A DNA stretch of 64,000 nucleotides from Oscillospiraceae bacterium (GCA_017847885.1 JAGAUA010000044.1:1-64000); one strand, 5' to 3'. Positions 16,238 to 24,820 are shown, numbered from the stretch's first letter. The notes: generated by a model from the sequence alone, not told the origin. Translations and numbers: made by a program.

Positions 16238-16825
16238 TTATATCTTTATGTTTTTTAAGCCGTGTTCGGAGCAGTAGTAATATAACGTCCCTCCGCCGCC
16301 GATACGCGAAATGCGAAACGCAGGGTCCTGCTCGGGATAAAGCCGAACAAAGTTCATTCTGTCCATGCTGACAAGTGCCGCAAACATAATATAATGCTGC
16401 TTCGTCATTTCATGGGCAAAGGTCACATAGTATTCGTCCTCCACAGGCTCTACCGTTACGCCGTGGGCTTCGTCCTGCACATCGGCTTTCAGCGCTGTAA
16501 GCTTCCTGCCGCAGCAGGAAATGTCTCCGCCCGACGATGAGGTGAGTATGTTTCCGCACTCGGGACAAACGTAAAAAGCAAGTTTTTTCATATTTCCTCC
16601 ATTTCTTTCGCCTGCGCAAAGCTCGCCGCTGAGTATGCTTTCCGTATCAACGCCGAAAAGCGCAGAAATTTCGTTGATTATTGATATATCGGGGCAGCCC
16701 AGTCCCCTCTCCCATTTTGACACAGCCTTGTCGCTGACCATAAGCTTGTCGGCAACCTGCTGCTGAGTCATGCCGCGCTCGGCTCTGAGCTGTCTGAGCA
16801 GCGCGCCGACCTTTTCGCAGTTCAT
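16238..16825 (-). CDS. XRE HTH domain fused to a complete desulfoferrodoxin (superoxide reductase) module
   Basis: 195 aa from ATG 16825 (AAAGGAAAATTGCT upstream); the 24 residues upstream in the longer frame are rejected. Residues 1-66 are a Cro/CI HTH (LLRQLRAERGMTQQQVADKL, then KAVSKWERGLGCPDI). Residues 78-195 match desulfoferrodoxin: centre I ligands CPECGN and SCCGRKL; centre II ligands AHGV, HEMTKQHYI and CSEHGLK, i.e. all five expected Fe ligands (four His, one Cys). Superoxide reductases reduce superoxide in anaerobes. Joined to DNA binding, the iron centres could act as a redox sensor. A very strong internal ribosome site (GGAGGAAAT) precedes Met at 16591, so a free 117-residue enzyme may also be made. 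Confidence 0.85.
   Translation of the reverse strand: MNCEKVGALLRQLRAERGMTQQQVADKLMVSDKAVSKWERGLGCPDISIINEISALFGVDTESILSGELCAGERNGGNMKKLAFYVCPECGNILTSSSGGDISCCGRKLTALKADVQDEAHGVTVEPVEDEYYVTFAHEMTKQHYIMFAALVSMDRMNFVRLYPEQDPAFRISRIGGGGTLYYYCSEHGLKNIKI
16591..16604 (-). promoter_or_regulatory. Internal ribosome site and in-frame start of the desulfoferrodoxin module
   Basis: On the minus strand ATGGAGGAAATATG places GGAGG five to six bases before ATG AAA AAA, exactly where canonical desulfoferrodoxins begin (MKKLAFYVCPECG). It is better than the ribosome site of the full-length protein. Confidence 0.6.
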
Positions 16826-16925
16826 AGCAATTTTCCTTTCGTATATTATTTTTACTCCCGCAAGTATGATTATATCAGGCCTGCAACATTTTTTCAATAA
16901 ACGCTCCGTTTACAATGTAATGTTT

Positions 16926-16956
16926 AAGGGTACCGAGCATAAAACTCGGTACCCTT
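16926..16956. terminator. Perfect 12-bp hairpin AAGGGTACCGAG / CTCGGTACCCTT
   Basis: Loop of seven bases. It lies 60 bases past the stop of the LacI-GGDEF gene and before the HTH-desulfoferrodoxin gene. The T-run is weak on both sides. A second GC-rich hairpin (GGGGACACCCC region, 16981-17007) is adjacent. Confidence 0.55.
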
Positions 16957-17015
16957 GATTGTTTGTTACGAAACGGCTAAGGGGGACACCCCTTGGGGAT
17001 ACCCTCTTGTTTTGC

Positions 17016-19364
17016 TTACATTTGCGACCTCAGGATTGACTTTTTCTTTTTCTTCTCGTCGTAAAGCACGTTATCCGCCTGGGCGAGAATTTTTGAAAGC
17101 TCGACCTCCGTACCGCATTTGAAAGCGTATACACCCACGCTCATATGCACAATATACGGCTTGTCATGAGTGCCGTTAAAGGTCTCCGTTGCGTTATTTA
17201 TTCTTGAGCGCACAAGCGCAGTTATCTCTTCTTCGCTGCCATGCTCAACCATAGCAAGCACAGAAAATTCATCTCCGCCGATTCTGCCGATTATATCCGA
17301 GCTTCGGAAGGAATCACCGAGAATTTTTGCCGCGCTTTTTATCGCAAAGTCGCCGTCCTCATGGCTGAAATCATCGTTAATGGTCTTTAAGCTGTCCAGG
17401 TCGGCAAAAATGATAAGCGCCGACTTGCCCTCGTTAACGGGAGAATATATAACGCTGCTTGCCTGTGCAAAAAATCCGCGGCGGTTGTATACGCCCGAAA
17501 GCTCGTCTATCTTGGAGATAGTGTCAAGCTGAATATTCTTCTCCCTTATCTGCATCAGCGTGTTTTCAAGCTCAAGACGTATGGTTTCCTTATCCTGAAT
17601 AAGACGGATTATCTTCATCGCCGCGCAAAGCTGTGCAGAAAGCGAGTTGACGTAATAGAAATAGTCGTACTCCAGCTCGCACATAAACAAGCCGTAATGC
17701 TCGGCGTTAAGGAAAATCGGCGACAGTATCATTGTTACCCGTCTGTCATCGGGTATGTACCTGTGGTTGAACAGGTTTCTGGTTGGGATTTCCTGCTCCT
17801 CTTTCGGCACGACCTCCATAAAGTCGCCGTTGTGGTAGGATTTAAGCAGCACCCTTGATGGGGGAAGCCATTTATCGTCCTTGCGGTGAATAAGCTGGTC
17901 GGGGAACACGTAAATGTAGCTGCTCTTCATATTAAGCCGCATAAGCTTGTCGGTAACTGAGCCGTAGCCCATATCGTCATAGCTGTCAAACATCAGCATA
18001 TCCTTGGTGATAGAGTTCGACTGCCACGTAAGGAATTCCACCTCTTCAATATGCTTGTTGCTGTAATTCACCACGGCGCGCATCATTATCTGGTACATAT
18101 CAATGAATACCGCTGACAGCCGCTTTTTGTCATCCTTATCCTGCAAGCCGGCAGCAAATCTCTGGTTAAGATAATCAATAACGCTGCAAAGCTTGTCGTG
18201 GTTGATATATTTCATCATGTCGACGGTGAGCAGATCTTCAAACGCCGACGGGATATACTCGATAGCCTCGTCTGACAGCGTTATTCCGCCGTGGTCATCG
18301 GAATTAAGAGCCTTGAAAACGCCCGTCAGATAATCGGCAAACTGCTCTTTCTGTTTTTCGATCAAAGCGCTGGTTTTAAAGTTGTCGAAAATGTACTTGC
18401 AAAGCGCCGTGACCGTCTGAATATCCGAGCGGCACCAGCAATGGTTGAACACGAAAACGTCCTTATATGTATAATCCGCGGAAATGTCGGTCTTGCAGCC
18501 GCATGACCTGCGCTTGACCATCGAAGAGCGAACCTGCTTATCAATTATTTCACCGCCGTCCACGAGCTTCATACATTCTATAACTGCGTAATATCCCAAC
18601 TCGCAGGCATCGGCACGAACCGTGGTCAGCGACGGTGCAAGGGTCGAAGCAACGTTCGCATCGTCAAAGCCCGTGACAAGAATATCTTTTCCGACATCAA
18701 TTCCCCGTTCTCTGAACACATCGTAAGCCCCTGCCACCATTGCATCGTTTGCAAAAACAATAGCCTGCAAATCGGGACAGCGGTCAAGCAGTTCATTTAC
18801 AACAGCCTGGCTGTACGGCGAAAAACGTCCGTAAACTATCCTGTCCTCAACAACGGGAATACCGTGCTGCGCGAGAGTTTCGGTATAAACATTGAGCCTT
18901 TCAACAGCGTCGGCATTGGTTTTAGGACCGCTCACAAAGCCTATCCTGCTGCAATTATGCTCATTGATAAGATGCTCGATACACTCCCGAATTCCGCTTT
19001 TATTATCAAAGCAAACAGACGGATAGCCCTCGACCTCGCTTGCGATGGTAATAACGGGAATGCCGTCAAATTGTTTCAGGAACTCTTTTCTTCTTTCATG
19101 TGAAAGCGAGTTGGCGATTGTGCCCGCCAGCACCAAAATAACGTCTATATCATCGGGGGAAGCATAGGAAAACAGCGTGTTGTACTGGTACTCATACTCC
19201 GTCCGTTTTTTATCGGCATAAACGCCCTCGATATATCTTCCGGGGAAAATGAACAAATTCGCGTCAATTTCTTTTGCGCCAATAATTGCGCCGCGGTATA
19301 CCATATTTTCAAAGTCATCTTCAAGGTGACTAATCATAAGTCCGATATTAAGCCGCCTGTTCAT
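17016..19364 (-). CDS. LacI-type sugar-sensor domain fused to an active-looking diguanylate cyclase
   Basis: 782 aa from ATG 19364, after AAGGGGGCTTTCGTA. Residues 1-285 match the periplasmic-binding/LacI effector fold (NIGLMISHLEDDFEN, FVSGPKTNADAVERL, AIVFANDAMVAGAYDVF, VTGFDDANVA) but with no HTH and no signal peptide. A middle helical region of about 300 residues may be GAF-like. The GGDEF domain (about 615-775) has FADLDSLKTIND, an RSSD I-site five residues before RIGGDEF, and the catalytic EEF-like core intact. It should make c-di-GMP in the cytoplasm with product inhibition, perhaps in response to a sugar bound by the N-terminal domain. Single gene with its own terminator. Confidence 0.9.
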   Translation of the reverse strand: MNRRLNIGLMISHLEDDFENMVYRGAIIGAKEIDANLFIFPGRYIEGVYADKKRTEYEYQYNTLFSYASPDDIDVILVLAGTIANSLSHERRKEFLKQFDGIPVITIASEVEGYPSVCFDNKSGIRECIEHLINEHNCSRIGFVSGPKTNADAVERLNVYTETLAQHGIPVVEDRIVYGRFSPYSQAVVNELLDRCPDLQAIVFANDAMVAGAYDVFRERGIDVGKDILVTGFDDANVASTLAPSLTTVRADACELGYYAVIECMKLVDGGEIIDKQVRSSMVKRRSCGCKTDISADYTYKDVFVFNHCWCRSDIQTVTALCKYIFDNFKTSALIEKQKEQFADYLTGVFKALNSDDHGGITLSDEAIEYIPSAFEDLLTVDMMKYINHDKLCSVIDYLNQRFAAGLQDKDDKKRLSAVFIDMYQIMMRAVVNYSNKHIEEVEFLTWQSNSITKDMLMFDSYDDMGYGSVTDKLMRLNMKSSYIYVFPDQLIHRKDDKWLPPSRVLLKSYHNGDFMEVVPKEEQEIPTRNLFNHRYIPDDRRVTMILSPIFLNAEHYGLFMCELEYDYFYYVNSLSAQLCAAMKIIRLIQDKETIRLELENTLMQIREKNIQLDTISKIDELSGVYNRRGFFAQASSVIYSPVNEGKSALIIFADLDSLKTINDDFSHEDGDFAIKSAAKILGDSFRSSDIIGRIGGDEFSVLAMVEHGSEEEITALVRSRINNATETFNGTHDKPYIVHMSVGVYAFKCGTEVELSKILAQADNVLYDEKKKKKSILRSQM

Positions 19365-19573
19365 TACGAAAGCCCCCTTACTGCAAAACGCAGAAAATTG
19401 TACAAAATAACATAACTTACTCACATTATAGCACGTTTTTTATGCGATTTTATAGTGCAAATATTGACCGTTTTATGAATTTGCTATGAACGTATTTCTT
19501 AATTTGGGAAGGTATAATATAAGTCCCAAAAAATTCGGTTTAAACACCAAATGCGCGTATATGACACATTAAT

Positions 19574-19600
19574 CTCCCGTCTGCACACGGCAAACGGGAG
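19574..19600. terminator. Hairpin downstream of aspS
   Basis: CTCCCGT (19574-19580) / ACGGGAG (19594-19600). T-rich on the plus side, weaker on the minus side, so it is a poor but possible end for the hisS-aspS transcript. Confidence 0.45.
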
Positions 19601-19617
19601 GTTTACTTTTATAGTTT

Positions 19618-21399
19618 TTATTCCTCTTCCTTTTTGGTAACGGCAATGCCGAGGATATCAAGGCTTTCCTTGTCAACAGGCGACGGGCAGGAGGACATCA
19701 GCTCCGACGCGTTCTGAACCTTGGGGAACGCTGTTACGTCGCGGAGGCTGTCTGCGCCGCACATTATCATTGCCAGACGGTCAAGACCTATGCCCATGCC
19801 GCCGTGGGGAGCAGCGCCGTACTTGTACGCGTCAACCAAGAAGCCGAACTTTGCTTCAATCTCCTCATCGGTAAGACCCAGCGCCTTGAACATTTTCTGC
19901 TGAAGCTCATAGTCGGTAATGCGTATCGAGCCGCTGGAAAGCTCCGTGCCGTTAAGCACAAGGTCGTATGCCTTTGCAAAAACCTTTTCGGGGTTGGTGT
20001 CAAGGTACTGCAGGCACTCGTCCATAGGCATTGTGAAGGGGTGGTGCATAGCAAGCCACTCGCCGCTTTCCTCGTCCTTTTCAAAGAACGGGAACTCGGT
20101 TATCCACAGGAAGTTGAACTTGCCCTCGGGGATAATGTCAAGCTGCTTTGCCACCTTGAGACGGAGTGCGCCGAGTGTGGGCAGGGTCACGCTGTTTTTG
20201 TCCGCAACGATGAGCACAACGTCGCCCTTTTCCGCACCGATCGCGGAGAGTATCGCTTCAACCTCACCCTCGCCCATAAACTTTGCAAAGGAGCAGTTGG
20301 GTGCGTCCTCTACCCAGCGGACATATGCAAGACCCTTTGCGCCGATACCGCGTACATATTCGGTCAGCTTGTCGATTTCCTTTCTTGTAAGGACGGAAGC
20401 CGCGTTCTTTGCAACGATAGCACGAACCGAGCCGCCTGCTTCAATTGCCGAAGTAAACACGCCAAAGCCGCAGGATTTCACCATATCGGAAATATCCTGA
20501 ATTTCCATGCCAAAGCGAGTGTCGGGCTTGTCGGAGCCGTAGCGGTTCATAGCGTCGGTGTAGGTAAGTCTCGGCAGCGGAGTGGGAATGTCGATATCCA
20601 TGACCTCGCTGAAAAGTCTCTTTACAAGACCCTCGCCCATTTCCATGATATCGTCAACGTCAACAAAAGACATTTCAAGGTCTATCTGCGTAAATTCGGG
20701 CTGTCTGTCTGCACGGAGGTCCTCGTCGCGGAAGCAGCGTGCAAGCTGGATATAGCGGTCAAATCCCGAGATCATAAGGAGCTGCTTGTAAATCTGGGGT
20801 GACTGGGGCAGCGCATAGAACTTTCCGGGGTGAACTCTTGACGGAACAAGGTAGTCTCTTGCGCCCTCGGGAGTGGATTTTATCATCATCGGTGTCTCTA
20901 TCTCGATAAAGCCGTTCTCGTAGAAATAGTCGCGTGCAACCTTGGCAATTTTGCTTCTCTTGATAATGTTGTCCTGCAAGGGCTTGCGGCGCAGGTCGAG
21001 GTAGCGATACTTCAAACGAAGCTCCTCGTTGGTGTTGGTGTTGTCAACAATTTCAAAGGGAGGGGTCTGCGCCTTTGCAAGGATACGCAGGTCGTCAACG
21101 AATATCTCGACGCGACCCGTAGCAATCTTCTCGTTAATGCTTTCACGCTCGCGGACAACGCCCTTTGCCATAAGCACATACTCCGAGTGGCAGGACGAAG
21201 CCTTTTCAAACACCGCCTTGTCGGTGGTCTCGTTGAATGTAAGCTGAACAACGCCTGTTCTGTCACGAAGAACAATAAAGATAATTCCGCCCTTGTCGCG
21301 GACCGTGTCAACGTAGCCGCCTACCGTAACGGTCTCCCCTGCGGTAAGCACCTCGCCGCAGTAATGAGTCCTTTTCAAGCCTTTCATATTGTCTGCCAT
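19618..21399 (-). CDS. aspS: Aspartyl-tRNA synthetase (bacterial type, with GAD insertion)
   Basis: 593 aa. OB-fold anticodon domain (about 1-110: VTVGGYVDTVRDKGGIIFIV), class II core with motif 2 (ARCFRDEDLRADRQPEFTQ near 218-236), the bacterial GAD domain (about 300-415) and motif 3 (GGMGIGLDRLAMI near 527-540). AAAGGAAGTAATAAA before ATG. Charges tRNA-Asp. It is the third gene of hisS-(transposase-like)-aspS; transcription presumably starts at the T-box promoter upstream of hisS. Confidence 0.97.
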   Translation of the reverse strand: MADNMKGLKRTHYCGEVLTAGETVTVGGYVDTVRDKGGIIFIVLRDRTGVVQLTFNETTDKAVFEKASSCHSEYVLMAKGVVRERESINEKIATGRVEIFVDDLRILAKAQTPPFEIVDNTNTNEELRLKYRYLDLRRKPLQDNIIKRSKIAKVARDYFYENGFIEIETPMMIKSTPEGARDYLVPSRVHPGKFYALPQSPQIYKQLLMISGFDRYIQLARCFRDEDLRADRQPEFTQIDLEMSFVDVDDIMEMGEGLVKRLFSEVMDIDIPTPLPRLTYTDAMNRYGSDKPDTRFGMEIQDISDMVKSCGFGVFTSAIEAGGSVRAIVAKNAASVLTRKEIDKLTEYVRGIGAKGLAYVRWVEDAPNCSFAKFMGEGEVEAILSAIGAEKGDVVLIVADKNSVTLPTLGALRLKVAKQLDIIPEGKFNFLWITEFPFFEKDEESGEWLAMHHPFTMPMDECLQYLDTNPEKVFAKAYDLVLNGTELSSGSIRITDYELQQKMFKALGLTDEEIEAKFGFLVDAYKYGAAPHGGMGIGLDRLAMIMCGADSLRDVTAFPKVQNASELMSSCPSPVDKESLDILGIAVTKKEEE

Positions 21400-21423
21400 T
21401 TTTATTACTTCCTTTCAATAAAT

Positions 21424-21945
21424 TCATATTTCGCAATTATAAAAGCAATCATTTTCCCAATTAATAGGGTTGTTGGTAATATACTCGTATATCATTTGAA
21501 AATCACGTTCATTTCTTATAATGTGGTCGTGATATGAGCGCTGCCAAATTCTTTTATTAAACGGGGGTAAAATACCTTGATTAACCATTTTAATATACTC
21601 TAATGTTGAATATCTTTTAAACGTCTGGATAATCTCAGACAACGTAGGGGCGGATTCTATATCCGCCCGTTTCGGTATTTCAACATTTTGGGTATAATCT
21701 TTTTCAATTATGATTATCGCGTGGAAATGGTTCGGCATAACAACATAATTCGGACAATACACATCGTTATATTGCGATATTACCCATTCAAAAATTGTTG
21801 CTATCATTCGGGCGGATATGGAATCCGCCCCTACATCACCAAATAACATTTCCCGGTTTTGTGTGCAAATTGTAACAAAATATGCACCATTACAGGAATA
21901 ATCATATCCCTGTAAACGCAATCGTTTTCTCCTCGGATATTCCAT
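21424..21945 (-). CDS. REP-associated tyrosine transposase (RAYT, IS200-like Y1 family)
   Basis: 173 aa. N-terminal RRKRLRLQGYDYSCNGAYFV and VTICTQNR are typical of RAYTs; the HUH metal motif is MPNHFHAI (about 67-74). A catalytic tyrosine is expected in the C-terminal helix region (SYHDHIIRNERDFQMIYEYI). RAYTs cut single-stranded REP hairpins. Its ATG overlaps the hisS stop as TAATG, so it is translated with hisS. Two near-identical REP palindromes (21644-21669 and 21809-21834, opposite orientation) lie inside the coding sequence and are read as GADSISAR and RADIESAPT. It interrupts the usual hisS-aspS pair. Confidence 0.9.
   Translation of the reverse strand: MEYPRRKRLRLQGYDYSCNGAYFVTICTQNREMLFGDVGADSISARMIATIFEWVISQYNDVYCPNYVVMPNHFHAIIIIEKDYTQNVEIPKRADIESAPTLSEIIQTFKRYSTLEYIKMVNQGILPPFNKRIWQRSYHDHIIRNERDFQMIYEYITNNPINWENDCFYNCEI
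21644..21669. repeat. REP palindrome copy 1 (inside RAYT)
   Basis: GTAG then GGGCGGAT (21648-21655), loop TCTAT, ATCCGCCC (21661-21668), G. It differs from the reverse complement of copy 2 at one base. Confidence 0.85.
21809..21834. repeat. REP palindrome copy 2 (inside RAYT, inverted)
   Basis: C then GGGCGGAT (21810-21817), loop ATGGA, ATCCGCCC (21823-21830), CTAC. The conserved GTAG/CTAC tetranucleotide flanking one arm is the usual RAYT recognition feature. Confidence 0.85.
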
Positions 21946-23273
21946 TATCCCCCGAAATTCTCCATCACGCCGTCAAACATCTCGCTTACGACCGCGTTGG
22001 AAAATGCGTCGATAAAACCGTCGCCCAAAGAAATATCCGTCTGCTCGCCCGTAGCCATATTTTTCAGCTTTGCGGCGCTTGTTTCAAGCTCGTTGTCGCC
22101 AAGAACCATTGTGAATGTGGCACCGATTTTGTTTGCGTACTTCATCTGGGGCTTCAGACCTCTGTTCATGGTATCGAACTCAACAAAATAGCCCTCGTCG
22201 CGAAGCTGCTTTGCCATAACAACAGCCCTGTCCCGTGCCGCCTCGCCCATGGAAGCAATATACAGGTCGCACTTTTTCGCAGGAGCAAACTCTGCGCCCT
22301 TGCTTTCCATAGTCATGATAAGTCTTTCCAGACCCATTGCAAATCCGAGAGCAGGAGTCGGGTTTCCGCCCAGCTCTTCGACAAGACCGTCGTAACGTCC
22401 GCCGCCGCATACCGTACCCTGCGCGCCGATGTCGGTTGTGATAAACTCGAACACGGTTTTCGTATAATAATCGAGACCGCGAACTATCTTGGGGTTAATT
22501 TTGAAATCAATACCCATAACGGCAAGATATTTTTTCAGCTTTTCAAAGTGAGCGGCGCACTCCTCGCAAAGGAAATCCAGAATAACGGGAGCGTCCTTTG
22601 CAATGCCCTGACAAATGGGGCTTTTGCAGTCCAGAATACGCATAGGGTTGCGTTCAAGGCGGTCAAGGCAGGTGGGACAAAGGTCAGCTTTCTTGCTCTC
22701 AAAATAAGCTTTCAGCGCCTTGTGGTACTCCGCACGGCAGGTCGGGCAGCCGATAGAATTTATAAACAGCTCAACGTTGTCAAGTCCGAGACGGTCAAGC
22801 AGCGACTTCGCCATAGCAATGACCTCAGCGTCTGCGCTTGCGTCCGGGCTGCCGTACATTTCTGCGCCGAACTGGTGGAACTCGCGGAGACGCCCAGCCT
22901 GGGGCTTTTCGTGACGGAAACAGGAAATGATATAGTACACCTTCTGGGGCAGCGCTTCGTTCAGCAAACCGTTTTCGATAGCCGCACGGGCAGCGCCTGC
23001 CGTACCCTCGGGACGGAGGGTGAAGTCGTCGGGGTCCTTGCCGTTTGCAGGACTCTTTGCAGTCACGCCGTACATTTCCTTCTGCACAACGTCTGTTGTG
23101 TCGCCCACACTTCTCTTAAACAGCGCCGTGTTCTCAAACGTTGGGAAGCGTATCTCCTTAAAGCCGTAGCACTCTGCGGTTTCCGCCGCACAGCGTTCAA
23201 CCGTCTGCCACTTGTAAGCCTCGCCGGGGACAACGTCCTGCGTTCCCTTAGGTCTGTTTGTAATAATTGCCAT
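21945..23273 (-). CDS. hisS: Histidyl-tRNA synthetase
   Basis: 442 aa from ATG 23273; the longer frame runs into the T-box terminator and is rejected. Begins MAIITNRPKGTQDVVPGEA. Contains HisA-like signature DFTLRPEGTAGAARA (motif 2 region), VRGLDYYTKTVFEF and CGGGRYDGL, and motif 3 GFAMGLERLIMTM; the C-terminal anticodon-binding domain is about 330-430. Four Cys in the 175-215 insertion (CPTCRAEY, LCPTCLDRLE) suggest a zinc site. Charges tRNA-His. First gene after the T-box leader. Confidence 0.97.
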   Translation of the reverse strand: MAIITNRPKGTQDVVPGEAYKWQTVERCAAETAECYGFKEIRFPTFENTALFKRSVGDTTDVVQKEMYGVTAKSPANGKDPDDFTLRPEGTAGAARAAIENGLLNEALPQKVYYIISCFRHEKPQAGRLREFHQFGAEMYGSPDASADAEVIAMAKSLLDRLGLDNVELFINSIGCPTCRAEYHKALKAYFESKKADLCPTCLDRLERNPMRILDCKSPICQGIAKDAPVILDFLCEECAAHFEKLKKYLAVMGIDFKINPKIVRGLDYYTKTVFEFITTDIGAQGTVCGGGRYDGLVEELGGNPTPALGFAMGLERLIMTMESKGAEFAPAKKCDLYIASMGEAARDRAVVMAKQLRDEGYFVEFDTMNRGLKPQMKYANKIGATFTMVLGDNELETSAAKLKNMATGEQTDISLGDGFIDAFSNAVVSEMFDGVMENFGG

Positions 23274-23301
23274 ATTATACCGCCTTTCTGATACTAAAAA
23301 A

Positions 23302-23530
23302 CAAAAAAGCCGCCCCGTAAGGGACGACAAAACCGTGATACCACCCAAATTCATCCGCAAAAAAGCGAACCTCTTGCCCTTTAACGCAGGAAACGTCCGT
23401 CCTTTTATTCAAACGGAAGCTCGGAGGTGTCCTTCACATAAATTCCGCACAGGCATTCACAGCTAACCAAACGGTTTTGCCCTCTCTTTGGATTGAAAAA
23501 AATGCTACTCTCCCCGTCAAAGCTTTTCAC
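23302..23530 (-). promoter_or_regulatory. T-box riboswitch controlling hisS-RAYT-aspS
   Basis: Minus-strand leader of about 230 bases. It contains GACGGGGAGAGTAGC at its start, the T-box sequence GGGTGGTATCACGG (plus 23333-23346) that pairs with uncharged tRNA, and a terminator CGTCCC(TTAC)GGGGCGG plus T-run (plus 23302-23327). The specifier region reads GAAGGACACCTCC; by comparison with tyrS (UAC-ACC) and ileS (AUC-ACC) leaders, the specifier is GAC (Asp) at plus 23429-23431. The same five bases also contain CAC (His), offset by two. Uncharged tRNA should prevent termination and raise hisS and aspS expression. Confidence 0.9.
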
Positions 23531-23541
23531 TTATACTATGT

Positions 23542-23570
23542 ATAATACCCCAAAAACAGCGTTTTGTCAA
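23542..23570 (-). promoter_or_regulatory. Promoter of the T-box operon
   Basis: TTGACA (plus 23565-23570), 17 bases, TATTAT (plus 23542-23547). Start of transcription falls near 23535, just upstream of the T-box stem I. Confidence 0.85.
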
Positions 23571-23581
23571 GTGTTTTCAAG

Positions 23582-23612
23582 CAAAAAGTGCATGAGCGCC
23601 CGACTCATGCAC
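23582..23612 (-). terminator. Terminator of minD-mgsA
   Basis: 9-bp perfect stem GTGCATGAG / CTCATGCAC (23588-23596 / 23604-23612), then TTTTTGC on the minus strand, 13 bases past mgsA. Confidence 0.85.
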
Positions 23613-23624
23613 CCAAAATACCTT

Positions 23625-24026
23625 TTAAACGGGATTAACGATCTGCCGCCAATCCAAATCGCCTCGTTCGAGGGCATGGATAAGCGCCTCTGCGGTAGCA
23701 ATATTCGTTGCCACGGGAATGTTATGAACATCGCAGAGTCTAAGCAAATTCATTTCGTTAGGTTCATGGGGCTTTGGAGAAAGGGGGTCTCTGAAAAAGA
23801 GGAGAAGGTCGATTTCGTTGCAGGATATACGTGCGCTGATCTGCTGGTCGCCGCCCTGTGAGCCGCTGAGGTAACGCTGAATATTGAGTCCGGTAGCCTG
23901 AGCGACCATTTTGCCTGTTGTTCCCGTAGCGCAGAGGTTATGTCTGGACAGGATACCGCAGTAAGCGATACAAAACTGCACCAAAAGCTCTTTTTTGGAA
24001 TCATGCGCAATTAATGCTATGTTCAT
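23625..24026 (-). CDS. mgsA: Methylglyoxal synthase
   Basis: 133 aa from ATG 24026; the ATG at 24035 is only a base or two from [24 protein letters not shown] start, ATGTTGKM phosphate-binding loop, [11 protein letters not shown] and the [13 protein letters not shown] block with catalytic Asp are all present. Converts dihydroxyacetone phosphate to methylglyoxal and phosphate, relieving sugar-phosphate stress. Placed after minD, an arrangement seen in many clostridia. Confidence 0.95.
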   Translation of the reverse strand: MNIALIAHDSKKELLVQFCIAYCGILSRHNLCATGTTGKMVAQATGLNIQRYLSGSQGGDQQISARISCNEIDLLLFFRDPLSPKPHEPNEMNLLRLCDVHNIPVATNIATAEALIHALERGDLDWRQIVNPV

Positions 24027-24073
24027 TTTTCTCATTCCTCTCAAAATAGATTAGACAACCGTAGAGATATAAC

Positions 24074-24820
24074 TTACTGCATAAGCACCTTAAAGCTGAG
24101 AGGAACATCCTCACCCTTAATTCTCTTTGAGATAGCGTCAAACGCCTTGAATGCCATTGAGTTGGACGGAAGCGGAATACCCTTGCCCGTTGAGATAACG
24201 ACCTCGGTATCGCTGGGTATAACGCCGATAAGCTGAACACCTACGGTGTCGATGATCTCGTCCAGATCGGCAATTATGTCTGCCTTGAACACATCGGGGT
24301 CAACCTTATTGATGATAAGGCGCTGCTTCTTGTTGCCTCTTTTATAGAACTCATCGGACATGAGTCTTGCGTCGCGGACGCAGATAGGGTCGGGAGTCGT
24401 ATTGATAAGGATAAGATCCGACTGCTCAACTACGTCAAAAACGCTCTCGTTGGTACCTGCCGAGGTATCAACGATTATGTATTCGTAATATTTGCGCATT
24501 TCGTTGCAGATATTGGAAATAGTCTCTGCATCAACTTTGGCAAACGGGTCTTCCGGGGCGCAGACAATGCTCAAGTTGCTTGCAAGCTTTACCTGAGTGG
24601 TTGCTTTGTAAATATCACATTCTCCCTTGAGGACAGAACCCAGATCATATTTTATATCATCCTTAATGCCGAGCATGATGTCGAGACACCTAAGACCAAA
24701 ATCCAGCTCAATAATAAGAGTTCTGTGACCCTGCTTTGCAAGAGCGAAGCCAAGCTCGGAGCAGATAGTGGATTTACCGGTGCCTCCCTTACCGGAAGTG
24801 ATTGCAATAATCTTTGACAT
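24074..24820 (-). CDS. minD: MinD-family septum-site ATPase
   Basis: 248 aa. Deviant Walker A SGKGGTGKST (residues 9-18) with the signature lysine, switch I/II regions ELDFGLRCLDIMLG and IVDTSAGTN, as in MinD/ParA. MinD binds the membrane and recruits MinC to place the septum. The end (KGEDVPLSFKVLMQ) is not a clear amphipathic membrane-targeting helix. minC and minE, usually beside minD in the mre cluster, are absent here. It has its own promoter and is followed 47 bases later by mgsA. Confidence 0.85.
   Translation of the reverse strand: MSKIIAITSGKGGTGKSTICSELGFALAKQGHRTLIIELDFGLRCLDIMLGIKDDIKYDLGSVLKGECDIYKATTQVKLASNLSIVCAPEDPFAKVDAETISNICNEMRKYYEYIIVDTSAGTNESVFDVVEQSDLILINTTPDPICVRDARLMSDEFYKRGNKKQRLIINKVDPDVFKADIIADLDEIIDTVGVQLIGVIPSDTEVVISTGKGIPLPSNSMAFKAFDAISKRIKGEDVPLSFKVLMQ

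Noticed and set aside
19618..23273. hisS and aspS as separate transcription units split by RAYT
   Set aside because: No promoter or terminator was seen between them; spacing and TAATG overlap favour one transcript.
21882..23291. 469-codon plus-strand ORF opposite hisS
   Set aside because: Antisense shadow of a clearly identified hisS gene.
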